64,000 bases of DNA from Rhodanobacter sp. DHB23 (lineage in GTDB: Bacteria; Pseudomonadota; Gammaproteobacteria; Xanthomonadales; Rhodanobacteraceae), in assembly GCF_014842975.1 (NCBI RefSeq), contig NZ_JACYXK010000029.1, forward strand, positions 1 to 64,000. The letters are read 5' to 3'. Shown one piece after another: positions 1-9,656 of the stretch. The notes under the pieces were generated by a model, which was given only the letters and a program-made list of their open reading frames with translations, was not told the DNA's origin and ran no database searches. Position 1 is the first letter of the stretch; each line of letters starts with the position of its first letter. The translations under genes were made by a program, and so were the position numbers.

Positions 1-111
1 CGCGGCAAGTGCGCCAAGGTCGCCATCACCGCCTGTATGCGCGTCCTCCTCACCCGCCTCAACGCCATGGCGCGTGACCGCGCTGAATGGAGAACGCCGA
101 TGGCGGAGTGA
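1..111 (+). CDS. IS110-family transposase, C-terminal end (partial)
   Basis: The first 36 codons read RGKCAKVAITACMRVLLTRL, then an NAM segment, and end in a TGA at 109-111. The pattern of a K-x-A-x-x-ACMR helix followed by LNAM is typical of the C-terminal tail of IS110/IS116/IS902 (DEDD plus Transposase_20) transposases. The gene enters from outside the window, so intactness, the catalytic residues and the element ends cannot be judged. It lies 25 bp from the ppc stop, tail to tail. The call rests on a short segment, so it is likely but not certain. Confidence 0.7.
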   Translation, partial: RGKCAKVAITACMRVLLTRLNAMARDRAEWRTPMAE

Positions 112-136
112 AGACAGTTGCTCCTACCGCAACCGC

Positions 137-3040
137 TCAGCCGGTGTTCTGCAGACCCTGTGCCACGCCGTTCACGCAGCTCACCAGCGCGCGCAGCAAG
201 GCGTCGTCCTGGCGGTTATCCGCGCGCCAGCGCTTGAGCAAGTCCACCTGCAGCAAACTCATCGGATCGATGTAAGGGTTGCGCAGGCGGATCGATGCGG
301 CGAGACGCGGATCGCCCTGCAGCAGTTCGCCCGCGCCCTTGAGCCTGAGCACCCAGTGGCGGCTGCGCTCGAACTCCGCTCGGATCAGCGCGAAGAACGG
401 TTCGTGCAGTTCGCCGGCCAGTTGCGAGAACGCCTCGGCGATGTCGAGGTCGCACTTGGCCAGCAGCATCTCCACGTCGTCCAGCGCGTTGGCGAAGAAC
501 GGCCAGTCGCGCGCCATCTCCGCCAGCGCCTGCTCGCCGTATTCGGCCGCACCCCACTCCAGCGCGCTGCCCAGGCCGTACCAGCCGGTGAGGATGGAGC
601 GGCACTGCGTCCACGCGAACACCCACGGGATCGCGCGCAGGTCCTCCACGCCGCGCATGCTGCGCCGGCGCGAGGGGCGCGAGCCCAGTGCCATACGCTC
701 GATCACGTCGATCGGCGTGGCGTTGCGGAAGTAGTCCACGAAGCCTTCGCGCTCGACCAGCGCGCGGTAGGCCTGCCGGCTGCGCGCGGACAGCGCGTGC
801 ATGCGCTCGCGCCATTGCGCCTCGCGCGCATCCTCGTCGCGCGGGCGCAGGCTGGCGCGCAGCACCGCGCCCACGGTCTGCTCGAAGTTGCGCAGCGCCA
901 GCGCGCGGATGCCGTACTTGCGGTGGATCACCTCGCCCTGCTCGGTGACGCGCAGCCGGCCGGCCACCGAGCCGCGCGGCGAGGACAGCAGCGCGGGCGT
1001 GATGCGCGCGCCGCCGCGGCTGGCCGAGCCGCCGCGGCCGTGGAAGAACGCCAGCACGATGCCGTGCTCGCGCGCCACCTCCAGCAGCTCCACCTGCGCC
1101 CGCTGCAGACCCCAGCGCGAGGCCAGCGTGCCGCCGTCCTTGCCGCTGTCGGAATAGCCCAGCATCACCCACTGGCGGTCGCCGCGCGCGGCGAGATGGG
1201 CGCGGTACAGCGGGTCGGCCAGCAGCGCACGCAGTGTGGCCGGGGCGTTCTGCAGGTCGGCGATGGTTTCGAAGAGGGGAGCGATGTCGAGGGGGACATG
1301 GCTCTTCGCGTTCGCCTCCCCGCTCTTATCAGACAACACGCTTCTTGCGATCGCCTCCTCTCCCCTTTGGGGAGAGGATTGAGGTGAGGGGCGGGTGCTC
1401 GCGGAAGTGTGGCTAGTGCCATTCGCATCAACGACAGCTTCCGGCAAGGCCGCCCCCTCACCCCAGCCCTCTCCCCGGAGGGGAGAGGGCGAAGATCCGG
1501 CAGCCTCGGCCAGTCCCCCATGCCTTGCCAGCGCCAGCACCGCCAGCACGTCGGCGGCGGAGCGCGCCATGCTGATGATGTAGAGGCCGGTGGCTTCCGC
1601 GCCATAGCGGCGGCGGGCATCGCGCAGGGCGGCGAACACGGCGCGCAGCGACGTGGCCACGCTGTCCTCGCTGGCGACGAAATCGCGTTCGCCGCGCAGG
1701 TGCGCATGCAAGGCGGCCACGCGTTCGTCCACGCCGCGCTGCGGCCATTCGGCATCGTTGAACAAGGCGCCCAGCGCGTCGTCGTGCACGCGCGAGTCCT
1801 GCCGCGCATCGAGCCGCGCGAGGTGGAAGCCGAAGCTGCGCACGCGCCAGACCAGCCGCTGTATCGCGTAGGCGCCGGCGTGCAGGCCGCAATGGTCGAC
1901 CAGGCTGGCGGCGATCAGCTCGAGGTCGTCGCGCAGTTCGTCGGCGCTGGCATAGGCCTCCGGATGCCCGTCCTCGTGCGTGGCCTCCAGCCGCGCGCCG
2001 ATCACCGTGAGCAGGCTGCGGTAAGGCATGTCGGCGTGGCGCGGCTTGATGTGCGCGGCCGCCTGCGGGTAGCGCGCACATGCCTCGTCCAACCGCTGGC
2101 GCAGGCGCGGATCGACCTGCACGCGGCTGTCGGTCTGGCTGAGAAAACGCGCCAGTGCGGCGACGTCGCCGATGTAGCGGTCCAGCACCTGCGTGCGCTG
2201 GCTGGCGAGGGTGGCGGTGATGGTGTCGGCGCCCACGTTGGGATTGCCGTCCATGTCGCCGCCCACCCAGGTGGCGAAGGAAAGCAGGCGCGGCAGCGGC
2301 ACCGCCACGCCGTACACCGCCTGCAGCGCGTCGGCCAGCGCCTCGTACAGCGCGGGCACGATGCGGTAGATCGGGTCGGCGATGTAGAAGCCCACGTGCT
2401 CGCGCTCGTCCTGCACGCTGGGCCGCAGCGGCGAAGCCTCGGCGGTCTGCCAGCCGGCGGTGAGCGCCATGTGGATGCGTTCCTCGTCCTCGCCGCGCTC
2501 CTGCGGCGTGCGGCCGGCGTCGAAGCCGTCGACCAGCGCGCGCACGATGGACTGCTCCTTCTCCAGCAGCGAGGCGCGCACCGCCTCGGTGGGGTGCGCG
2601 GTGAACACCGGCTCCACTTCCAGCCTGAGCAGCCAGTCGAGCAATTCCTGCGCGGCCACGCCCTGCGCCTGCAGGTGCTCCAGCACGTCGCGCAGCGATT
2701 CCGGCTGCGGCGCGCCGCCCTCGCGCTGGTAGTCGCGGCGGCGGCGGATGCGGTGCACGCGCTCGGCGATGTTCACCGCGTTGAAGTAGGTGGCGAAGGC
2801 GCGCGCCAGCGCTTCGGCATGCGCCGCGTCGAGCCCGGCCAGCGGCGCGGTCAGCCCGGCCAGCGGCGCGCCCTCCTGCCGGCGCGCGATGGCGGCGATG
2901 CGCACGCGCTCCACCTCGTCGAGGAAGGCCGGCGTGCCCTGCTCGGCCAGCATGCGGCCAACCAGGGCGCCGAGCCGGCGCACGTCGTCGCGCAGCGGGG
3001 CATCGGGCAAGGCGGGCTCGGGACTGCGGGAAGCGTTCAT
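137..3040 (-). CDS. ppc: phosphoenolpyruvate carboxylase
   Basis: Carboxylates phosphoenolpyruvate with bicarbonate to oxaloacetate, refilling the TCA cycle; cytoplasmic homotetramer. Family hallmarks are visible: VFTAHPTEA with the catalytic His near residue 149, the [10 protein letters not shown] loop, the [13 protein letters not shown] glycine-rich loop, and the invariant C-terminal QNTG. At 967 aa it is longer than the usual 880-930. The excess is explained by about 66 residues between GGLAEAAG and HVPLDIAPL that are translated from two copies of the intergenic GAGAGGG palindrome family (see 1301-1498). The frame stays open, so the enzyme may be functional with a surface insert. It is divergent from ahcY. 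The ATG at 3040 begins [10 protein letters not shown]. Confidence 0.95.
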   Translation of the reverse strand: MNASRSPEPALPDAPLRDDVRRLGALVGRMLAEQGTPAFLDEVERVRIAAIARRQEGAPLAGLTAPLAGLDAAHAEALARAFATYFNAVNIAERVHRIRRRRDYQREGGAPQPESLRDVLEHLQAQGVAAQELLDWLLRLEVEPVFTAHPTEAVRASLLEKEQSIVRALVDGFDAGRTPQERGEDEERIHMALTAGWQTAEASPLRPSVQDEREHVGFYIADPIYRIVPALYEALADALQAVYGVAVPLPRLLSFATWVGGDMDGNPNVGADTITATLASQRTQVLDRYIGDVAALARFLSQTDSRVQVDPRLRQRLDEACARYPQAAAHIKPRHADMPYRSLLTVIGARLEATHEDGHPEAYASADELRDDLELIAASLVDHCGLHAGAYAIQRLVWRVRSFGFHLARLDARQDSRVHDDALGALFNDAEWPQRGVDERVAALHAHLRGERDFVASEDSVATSLRAVFAALRDARRRYGAEATGLYIISMARSAADVLAVLALARHGGLAEAAGSSPSPLRGEGWGEGAALPEAVVDANGTSHTSASTRPSPQSSPQRGEEAIARSVLSDKSGEANAKSHVPLDIAPLFETIADLQNAPATLRALLADPLYRAHLAARGDRQWVMLGYSDSGKDGGTLASRWGLQRAQVELLEVAREHGIVLAFFHGRGGSASRGGARITPALLSSPRGSVAGRLRVTEQGEVIHRKYGIRALALRNFEQTVGAVLRASLRPRDEDAREAQWRERMHALSARSRQAYRALVEREGFVDYFRNATPIDVIERMALGSRPSRRRSMRGVEDLRAIPWVFAWTQCRSILTGWYGLGSALEWGAAEYGEQALAEMARDWPFFANALDDVEMLLAKCDLDIAEAFSQLAGELHEPFFALIRAEFERSRHWVLRLKGAGELLQGDPRLAASIRLRNPYIDPMSLLQVDLLKRWRADNRQDDALLRALVSCVNGVAQGLQNTG
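1301..1498. repeat. palindromic repeat pair inserted in frame within ppc
   Basis: This 198-bp block interrupts the conserved ppc segment between GGLAEAAG and HVPLDIAPL. It contains two inverted copies of the repeat found elsewhere between genes: CTCTCCCCTTTGGGGAGAG near 1358 and CTCTCCCCGGAGGGGAGAG near 1469. Its length is a multiple of three and it has no stop codon in the ppc frame. It encodes a low-complexity Pro/Ser/Gly/Glu-rich peptide absent from other PEPC proteins as I know them. Confidence 0.8.
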
Positions 3041-3188
3041 CGTGACGACATCGGCTCGCAGGAAACGGGTCTTCGAGACTAGCGCATATCCCGGCCGGAT
3101 TGTTGCAATGCCGCATATGACTTTCCGTCATCGGCGCGCCGTCCCCGCGGCATGCCCGCCCGCGAAGGACGCCGCTACGGCACGCGGC

Positions 3189-3194
3189 TATAAT
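3189..3194 (+). promoter_or_regulatory. -10 element (TATAAT) of the ahcY promoter
   Basis: A perfect TATAAT preceded by GCGGC sits 96 bp before the ahcY start. The predicted transcript would begin near 3201, directly at the P1 helix of the SAH riboswitch (3203), which supports the placement. No convincing -35 box is present at 17 bp spacing. Confidence 0.7.
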
Positions 3195-3202
3195 TTCGGC
3201 TT

Positions 3203-3271
3203 CCGTCGAGGGGCGCTGCGACCGTGGACATGCACGGCCAGGCTCGACGGCCTGTCCTTGCAACGGCGCTC
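3203..3271 (+). promoter_or_regulatory. S-adenosylhomocysteine (SAH) riboswitch
   Basis: The leader matches the SAH riboswitch architecture. P1 is CCGTCGAG (3203-3210) pairing with CTCGACGG (3243-3250). P2 is CCGTG (3222-3226) with CACGG (3233-3237). The conserved GGCGCTGCGA and GGCCAGGCTCG junction sequences are present. A pseudoknot forms between GGGCGC (3211-3216) and GCGCTC (3266-3271), preceded by the conserved CAACGG. The class is known to turn on ahcY when SAH accumulates. The ribosome binding site (GGAG at 3280-3283) starts 9 nt after the pseudoknot, so control may act on translation initiation; that part is inference. Confidence 0.95.
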
Positions 3272-3290
3272 GATCAACCGGAGATCCACG

Positions 3291-4718
<1,428 letters not shown>

Positions 4719-4746
4719 TCGGCGGCTCCGTTCCGGAACGGACAGG

Positions 4747-4779
4747 CGAAGGGCGCAGCTATGCGCCCTTCGTCGTTTC
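4747..4779 (+). terminator. intrinsic terminator after ahcY
   Basis: A perfect 11-bp stem CGAAGGGCGCA / TGCGCCCTTCG with a 4-nt loop (4747-4772) is followed by a short T-containing stretch, CGTCGTTTCC. The T tract is weak, but the location 28 bp after the ahcY stop fits a terminator. Confidence 0.7.
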
Positions 4780-4882
4780 CGGCGCCTGCTGCTGTAAGAA
4801 TCGGGCCGGTCGGCGCGTCTGAATGGGTGAACCCACCCGGAGACGCACCATGCCCCTCTCACTTTCCCGCGGAGGCGAACCC

Positions 4883-5407
4883 ATGACGGACATCGCACCG
4901 CCCGACGTGAACGCCCTCGCCCGTGGCTACGGCCGTGCCGTGTATCTCGCCGCGTACCGTGTGCTCGGCGATGCCAGCCAGGCCGAGGACGTGCAGCAGG
5001 ACGTGTTCCTGCGCCTGATCGAAAAGCCGCCGACCGACGTCGCCTCGTGGCCGGCCTACCTCGCCGCGATGGCTACCCGGCAGGCGATCGACCGCCTGCG
5101 CAGCCGGCAACGCTGGCGTCGGCTGCGCCCACTGTGGAAGGCTACCGAGCCCGCCACCATCGATACGGTCGAGGAAGCGGCCGCGCAGACCGAGCGCGCG
5201 CGGCAGCTGCGGGCTGCCCTGGCCCGGCTCAAGCCACAGCATGCCGAGTGTTTCGTATTGCGGTACGTCCACGGCCTCGACACCGCGGCGATTGCCCACG
5301 CCACCGGCCTTACCCCCAACCATGTCGGCGTTTGCCTGCACCGGGCTGCGCAGACGCTGGAATCCCTGCTCAACGACCAGGCGCGCCACGCGCCGGAGGT
5401 GCTGTGA
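4883..5407 (+). CDS. ECF-type RNA polymerase sigma factor
   Basis: A 174-aa extracytoplasmic-function sigma factor. Region 2 is visible as YLAAYRVLGDASQAEDVQQD followed by VFLRL; region 4 as LKPQHAECFVLRYVHGLDTA followed by a TGLTPNHVGVCLHRA helix-turn-helix. The ATG at 4883 is preferred over the one at 4823 because GGAGG (4871-4875) lies 7 nt before it. The stop overlaps the next start by one base (TGATG), so the two proteins are translationally coupled. It probably directs a small regulon and is held in check by the downstream membrane protein. The pair lies between ahcY and metF with no obvious metabolic link. Confidence 0.88.
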   Translation: MTDIAPPDVNALARGYGRAVYLAAYRVLGDASQAEDVQQDVFLRLIEKPPTDVASWPAYLAAMATRQAIDRLRSRQRWRRLRPLWKATEPATIDTVEEAAAQTERARQLRAALARLKPQHAECFVLRYVHGLDTAAIAHATGLTPNHVGVCLHRAAQTLESLLNDQARHAPEVL

Positions 5408-6171
5408 TGGAACCGACCCTGTCCCCCGCCCTGACCCGTCATCTGCAGGCGCTGGCCTGCGATCCGCCCGCCGCTGCGCTCGACGCCGCGCAGGCGAAGC
5501 TCGAGCGGCGCCTCGCCGGTGTCCGCCCGCGCAAGCTGCACCCTGCACGCTGGATCGGTGCATTGGCGACCGCAGCCACCGCCTGCCTGGTGCTCACCCT
5601 GGCGCTGATGCCGACGTCGCGCAGCGTCGCCTTCGAGGTGGCACTCAAGCACCTGCGCGACTTCCACACCCTCGCGCTGACCATAGAACAGCAATCGCAA
5701 GGCATGGCGATGCCGACGATCCAGGTGCGGATGGACCGCGGCGGCGATGCCCGCACCGACATCGGCGACACCACCAGCGTGGTGGTGAATGCCGCCGGGC
5801 ATCGCGTGCTGACGCTGCTGCATGGTCCGCGCATGGCGCTGGTGACCCTCCTGCCGGCGGACGCCAGGCCGACCCCGGATGCCGCGCTGAAGTGGCTGGA
5901 TGCAATCCGGCAATTCCAGGGCAACGCGGCCGAACTGCCCGGTCAGCGCGTGATCGACGGCCGCGTCACCCATGGCTGGCAGCTCGACGTGCAGGGCATG
6001 CGCATTGCCCTCTGGGCCGATTCCGATGGCGTGCCGCGGGCAGTCGAGGTCGGCGACGGCCATGTGCTGAGCCAGCGCGTCCACGTGACCGTCGATCCGC
6101 CGCTGGATGCCGGCACCTTCAATATGGCGGTCCCCGCGGGCTACCGCGAAGCCAGGCCCGATCAGGACTGA
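5407..6171 (+). CDS. membrane-anchored LolA/RseB-like protein, putative anti-sigma partner
   Basis: A 254-aa protein with a cytoplasmic N-terminal segment of about 45 residues, one membrane helix (about 46-66, WIGALATAATACLVLTLALM) and a periplasmic domain. The periplasmic part has the features of LolA/RseB-like lipid-binding folds: strands, an ALKWLDAIRQF segment, and a C-terminal LDAGTFNMAVPAGY resembling the closing strand of DUF2092/LolA-type proteins. It is coupled to the ECF sigma gene by a 1-nt overlap. No cysteine/histidine zinc anti-sigma motif is seen in the cytoplasmic part, so the anti-sigma role is inferred from topology and position only. Confidence 0.6.
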   Translation: MEPTLSPALTRHLQALACDPPAAALDAAQAKLERRLAGVRPRKLHPARWIGALATAATACLVLTLALMPTSRSVAFEVALKHLRDFHTLALTIEQQSQGMAMPTIQVRMDRGGDARTDIGDTTSVVVNAAGHRVLTLLHGPRMALVTLLPADARPTPDAALKWLDAIRQFQGNAAELPGQRVIDGRVTHGWQLDVQGMRIALWADSDGVPRAVEVGDGHVLSQRVHVTVDPPLDAGTFNMAVPAGYREARPDQD

Positions 6172-6184
6172 AGCAGCACGGTTG

Positions 6185-6217
6185 GGCGTGTCTCGGGCCG
6201 CAGGCCCGCGACACGCC
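6185..6217 (+). terminator. GC-rich hairpin after the sigma operon
   Basis: GGCGTGTCTCGGGCC and GGCCCGCGACACGCC form a near-perfect stem with a tiny GCA loop. There is no T tract, so it may be a transcript-end hairpin or a folded binding site. It lies 14 bp after the sigma-operon stop, and the flanking genes converge. Confidence 0.45.
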
Positions 6218-6330
6218 GCAGGGTTCATGGCCGATGGTGCGGCGGCTTGTTTCCGTACCCATCCCGGGCCAGTGAAAACCCACGTGGGCAACCCGGAAAT
6301 CCGGCCGACAGGCCGTTGGCAACGACGGCG

Positions 6331-6888
6331 CTATGGCCGCCAGTTCGCGTTGTTTTCCCAGAACGCCACCGCACGCCGATACGCCTCGCGGTCCAGCGGC
6401 ACGCCGGAACCACCCTCTTCCACGCCCAGCGCATTGCGCAACATGGTGATCGGCGCCATCGGGATCTCCTCCGGTTCCATCGTGTAGAGGCAGCCGACGA
6501 TGCCCCAGTCGGCGTCGATGGGCTCGCCTTCCTTCGCGAGCTGCTCGCGGCTGTAGAGGATCACCACCAGCCAGTCCGCCACCGGCGGCTGCACGCCCTC
6601 GAACCAGCGCACCAGCACCGGCAGTTCGGCCCTGGTGCGCGCCTCGTAGGCGGAGCGCAGCAGGTGGCGGTTGGCGTCGGTGACCGGTGCGGTGAGGCAG
6701 CGCGTGGAGGTCCAGTTGCGGTGCACGTGCAGCTTGCAGAACGGCGCGTAGCCGTCGAGTTGCTTGAACGGCGCTTCGTCGTTGAGACGGCGCTGGAACT
6801 CTTCGGGCGTGCAGTCCTGGATGGTGTTCCCGCGCGGCTCGCGCGGAAACAGGCGGGCACTGGCGAAGGGTGTGAGGATGATGGACAT
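6331..6888 (-). CDS. DUF3228 family protein
   Basis: A 185-aa soluble protein with the look of the DUF3228 family: MSIILTPFASARLFPREPRG at the start, TPEEFQRRLN, a central CLTAPVTDANRHLLRSAYEA and a C-terminal REAYRRAVAFWENNA. Its function is unknown. Both flanking spacers are noncoding. The ATG at 6888 was chosen because residues upstream of it are low-complexity Arg/Pro sequence and the family motif starts here. No signal peptide or membrane segment is seen. Confidence 0.75.
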   Translation of the reverse strand: MSIILTPFASARLFPREPRGNTIQDCTPEEFQRRLNDEAPFKQLDGYAPFCKLHVHRNWTSTRCLTAPVTDANRHLLRSAYEARTRAELPVLVRWFEGVQPPVADWLVVILYSREQLAKEGEPIDADWGIVGCLYTMEPEEIPMAPITMLRNALGVEEGGSGVPLDREAYRRAVAFWENNANWRP

Positions 6889-7062
6889 GGCCGGGCCGAT
6901 GGAAAAAGCAAAGCGTAACGCACGTGGCGCCCTCTCCTTGCCCGCTGGCGGGCGTCGGCCGGGAAGGCTTCCCGGTTCCCGGGGGCTGAAGGCACCCCAT
7001 CCGCCCTTCGTCCACGGGCACGAAGGGAATGCAGCGGGAACCATGATTTCCATCCTGCCGTT

Positions 7063-7098
7063 TGGACGTCTATCTTTTCATCGCGATGGACGTATAAA
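7063..7098 (+). promoter_or_regulatory. metF promoter region with two MetJ-box-like octamers
   Basis: Upstream of metF, GGACGTCT (7064-7071) and GGACGTAT (7088-7095) lie 24 bp apart, exactly three 8-bp steps, and each resembles the MetJ octamer AGACGTCT. The second overlaps a TATAAA -10 candidate (7093-7098). MetJ binds tandem octamers in 8-bp register, but no metJ gene is in the window, so the regulator is unproven. Confidence 0.45.
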
Positions 7099-7127
7099 AT
7101 CATCCAATACATTCACCGGGAACCCCC

Positions 7128-7952
7128 ATGCCCGCCATCAGCTTCGAATTCTTCCCGCCCAAGACCGACGAGCAGCGCGCGCAGCTGGACCAGGCCGCGC
7201 AGGCGCTGAAGGCGTGGCAACCCGAGTACGCGTCGGTCACGTTCGGCGCCGGCGGCTCCACGCTGAGCTACACCGGCGACACCGTGGCGCACCTGCACGC
7301 GGCGCACGGCTACGCGGTGGCGCCGCACCTGTCCTGCATGGGCGGCACGCGCGCGGAGATCCACGCCCTGCTCGACGGCTACAGGGCGGCGGGCTATCGC
7401 CGCATCGTGGCGCTGCGCGGCGACCTGCCCTCCGGCATGGCCAGCGCGGGCGATTTCCGCTACGCCGCGGAACTGGTGAGTTTCATCCGCGAGCACTCGG
7501 GCGACCACTTCCATATCGAAGTGGCGGCCTACCCGGAGACCCACCCGCAGGCCGACGACGCGCTGGCCGACCTGCGCCACTTCAAGGCCAAGGTGGAGGC
7601 CGGCGCGAACGGCGCGATCACCCAGTACTTCTTCAACCCGGACGCGTATTTCCGCTTCGTGGACGACGCGCACCGGCTCGGCGTGCGCGTGCCCATCGTG
7701 CCTGGCATCATGCCGATCGCGAACTTCACCCAGCTGAAGCGCTTCTCCGACGGCTGCGGCGCGGAGATCCCGCGCTGGATCGCCAAGCGCATGCAGGCGC
7801 ACGGCGACGATGCCGCGTCGGTGCGCGCACTGGGCGCGGAAGTGGTGGCGCAGCTGTGCCGGCGCCTGCTGGACGGCGGCGCGCCGGCGCTGCACTTCTA
7901 TACCTTGAACCGCGCCAGGGCCACGCGCGCGGTGCTGGAACAGCTGGACTGA
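7128..7952 (+). CDS. metF: methylenetetrahydrofolate reductase
   Basis: Reduces 5,10-methylene-THF to 5-methyl-THF with FAD, supplying the methyl group for methionine synthesis. It is 274 aa, normal for bacterial MetF. Signatures are ISFEFFPPKTDEQ at the N-terminus, VTFGAGGSTL, APHLSCMG, the ALRGDLP flavin-site motif, GANGAITQYFFN and the C-terminal GAPALHFYTLNRA. The ATG at 7128 follows an ACCGGGAACCCCC spacer with only a modest Shine-Dalgarno. With ahcY at 3.3-4.7 kb it forms a methyl-cycle neighbourhood. Confidence 0.97.
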   Translation: MPAISFEFFPPKTDEQRAQLDQAAQALKAWQPEYASVTFGAGGSTLSYTGDTVAHLHAAHGYAVAPHLSCMGGTRAEIHALLDGYRAAGYRRIVALRGDLPSGMASAGDFRYAAELVSFIREHSGDHFHIEVAAYPETHPQADDALADLRHFKAKVEAGANGAITQYFFNPDAYFRFVDDAHRLGVRVPIVPGIMPIANFTQLKRFSDGCGAEIPRWIAKRMQAHGDDAASVRALGAEVVAQLCRRLLDGGAPALHFYTLNRARATRAVLEQLD

Positions 7953-7991
7953 TTCACGCTTGCCCGGGCCGCGCATCGCTATGCTTGCGCG

Positions 7992-8510
7992 ATGCGCGCA
8001 TTCGCCCTGCTCCTGCTGACGCTCTGCATCCTCGCCACGGCCGCGCAGGCGCAGGGCACGATCCATCGCTGCGTGGATGCGCACGGCAACCCGCTGTTCA
8101 CCGACCAGCCGTGCCCGTCGCAACAGGCCGCGCCGGCGCCAGCCGCAAGCCTCGCGCCGCCCGGTGCGCCAGCGCCGCTGCAGCGCTGCGCCGCGACCGC
8201 GGCGGAGCTGCGCCAACGCGTGGTCGACGCCTTTGCCGCGCATGATCCCAACCGGCTCGCCGGGCTGATGCTGTGGGGCGGCTACGGCAACGGCTCGACC
8301 ACGGGCGACCTGCGCGCGCTGGCCCAGCTGGTACGGCAGCCCCTGCTGGAAATCCACTTCGACAACGAGTCGGCCGACGGCCTCCCGCCCCCCGCATCCT
8401 CCACGGTGCCACCCGCCAGGGCATTGCGACTGCGCACCGACGACGGCGGCACCGCCGGCTTCGCGATCACCCGCCAGGCCGGTTGCCTGTGGCTGCGCCA
8501 GGTGGACTGA
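7992..8510 (+). CDS. DUF4124 domain protein, secreted
   Basis: A 172-aa protein with a clear signal peptide (MRAFALLLLTLCILATAAQAQ) followed by IHRCVDAHGNPLFTDQPC, the short DUF4124 motif common in proteobacterial envelope proteins. A Pro/Ala linker follows, then a C-terminal domain of about 110 residues with two cysteines (QRCAAT, AGCLWLRQ) that may form a disulfide. It probably functions in the periplasm; no activity is known. It follows metF in the same direction by 39 bp. Confidence 0.75.
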   Translation: MRAFALLLLTLCILATAAQAQGTIHRCVDAHGNPLFTDQPCPSQQAAPAPAASLAPPGAPAPLQRCAATAAELRQRVVDAFAAHDPNRLAGLMLWGGYGNGSTTGDLRALAQLVRQPLLEIHFDNESADGLPPPASSTVPPARALRLRTDDGGTAGFAITRQAGCLWLRQVD

Positions 8511-8624
8511 AGCCGCCGCCGGGAGCGCACCGGCACACCGGAATTCCCCCGCGGCATGCTGCGCCGCAAACATCGGCACGCGGGGCTGGGGTTTATCATG
8601 GGCAGTCCCCCACGGAGAGTTCCC

Positions 8625-9542
8625 ATGGCGCAGCAGTACCCCGATTGGATCTGGCAGAACGGCGCGATCAAGCCGTGGGCCGAGGCCACCACCCACGTGA
8701 TGTCGCACGCGCTGCATTACGGCTCCTCGGTGTTCGAGGGCATCCGCAGCTACGCCACGCCGGACGGCGCGGCGATCTTCCGCCTCACCGACCACCTCAC
8801 CCGCCTGTTCCACTCGGCGAAGATCTACGACATGGCCGTGCCGTACACCCGCGACCAGATCGCCGCCGCCTGCCGCGAGGTGGTGAAGAAGAACGGCCTC
8901 GCCGCCGCCTACCTGCGCCCGGTGGCATGGCGCGGCCTGGGCGGTTTCGGCCTCTCCGCCGAAACGCCGATCGACGTGGCCGTGGCCGCGTGGCCGATGG
9001 GCCCCTACCTCGGGCCGGAGGCGCTGGAGCAGGGCATCACCGCCTGCGTGTCGAGCTGGCAGCGCTTCGCGCCCAACACCATCCCGGCCGGCGCCAAGGC
9101 CGGCGGCAACTACCTGTCCGGCCAGCTGATCGCGCGCGAGGCGCGCCGCCTGGGCTTCGGCGAAGGCATCGCGCTGGCCTCCACCGGCCTGCTCAGCGAA
9201 GGCGCGGGCGAGAACCTCTTCCTGGTGTTCGACGGCGCGCTGCACACCACGCCAGCCAGCGCCTCCATCCTCACCGGCATCACCCGCCACTCGCTGATCA
9301 CGCTGGCGCGCGAGGACGGCATCGAAGTGGTCGAACGCGACCTCCCGCGCGAATACCTCTACCTCGCCGACGAGGTGTTCATGTGCGGCACCGCCGCCGA
9401 AGTCACCCCGATCCGCGCGGTCGACGGCAAGCAGGTCGGCGCCGGCCATGCCGGCCCCGTCACCCGCCGCATCCAGGAGCTGTTCTTCGGCCTGTTCAAC
9501 GGCAAGACCCACGACAAGTGGGGCTGGCTGGAGCCGGTCTGA
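8625..9542 (+). CDS. ilvE: branched-chain amino acid aminotransferase
   Basis: PLP-dependent class IV transaminase interconverting Val/Leu/Ile with their 2-oxo acids. At 305 aa it is the same size as E. coli IlvE. Diagnostic features are HALHYGSSVFEGIR, the PLP lysine in PAGAKAGGNY (K158), the E-G-A-G-E-N-L-F motif, GTAAEVTPIRAVDG and the terminal KWGWLEPV. The ATG at 8625 has CGGAGAG 7 nt upstream. A TATCAT -10 candidate lies at 8594-8599. Confidence 0.96.
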   Translation: MAQQYPDWIWQNGAIKPWAEATTHVMSHALHYGSSVFEGIRSYATPDGAAIFRLTDHLTRLFHSAKIYDMAVPYTRDQIAAACREVVKKNGLAAAYLRPVAWRGLGGFGLSAETPIDVAVAAWPMGPYLGPEALEQGITACVSSWQRFAPNTIPAGAKAGGNYLSGQLIAREARRLGFGEGIALASTGLLSEGAGENLFLVFDGALHTTPASASILTGITRHSLITLAREDGIEVVERDLPREYLYLADEVFMCGTAAEVTPIRAVDGKQVGAGHAGPVTRRIQELFFGLFNGKTHDKWGWLEPV

Positions 9543-9551
9543 CGCATGAAG

Positions 9552-9647
9552 CCCCTCTCCCACTCGTGGGAGAGGGGTTGGGGAGAGGGCGCTTTTCCCG
9601 CAAGGCCGCCCTCTCCCCCGGCCCCTCTCCCGCAAGCGGGAGAGGGG
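9552..9647. repeat. two copies of the CCCCTCTCCC / GGGAGAGGGG palindrome
   Basis: Perfect hairpins at 9552-9577 (loop ACTCGT) and 9622-9647 (loop GCAAGC), separated by a related half-site, fill the space between convergent ilvE and the TlpA-like gene. They may also act as a bidirectional transcription stop. Same family as at 1.4, 29.4, 32.1, 36.5 and 38.9 kb. Confidence 0.85.
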
Positions 9648-9656
9648 AGCAAGCGG

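Noticed and set aside
9552-9647. A CRISPR array
   Set aside because: Only two palindromes with unlike spacing and no repeat-spacer regularity; they belong to the dispersed GAGAGGG family.
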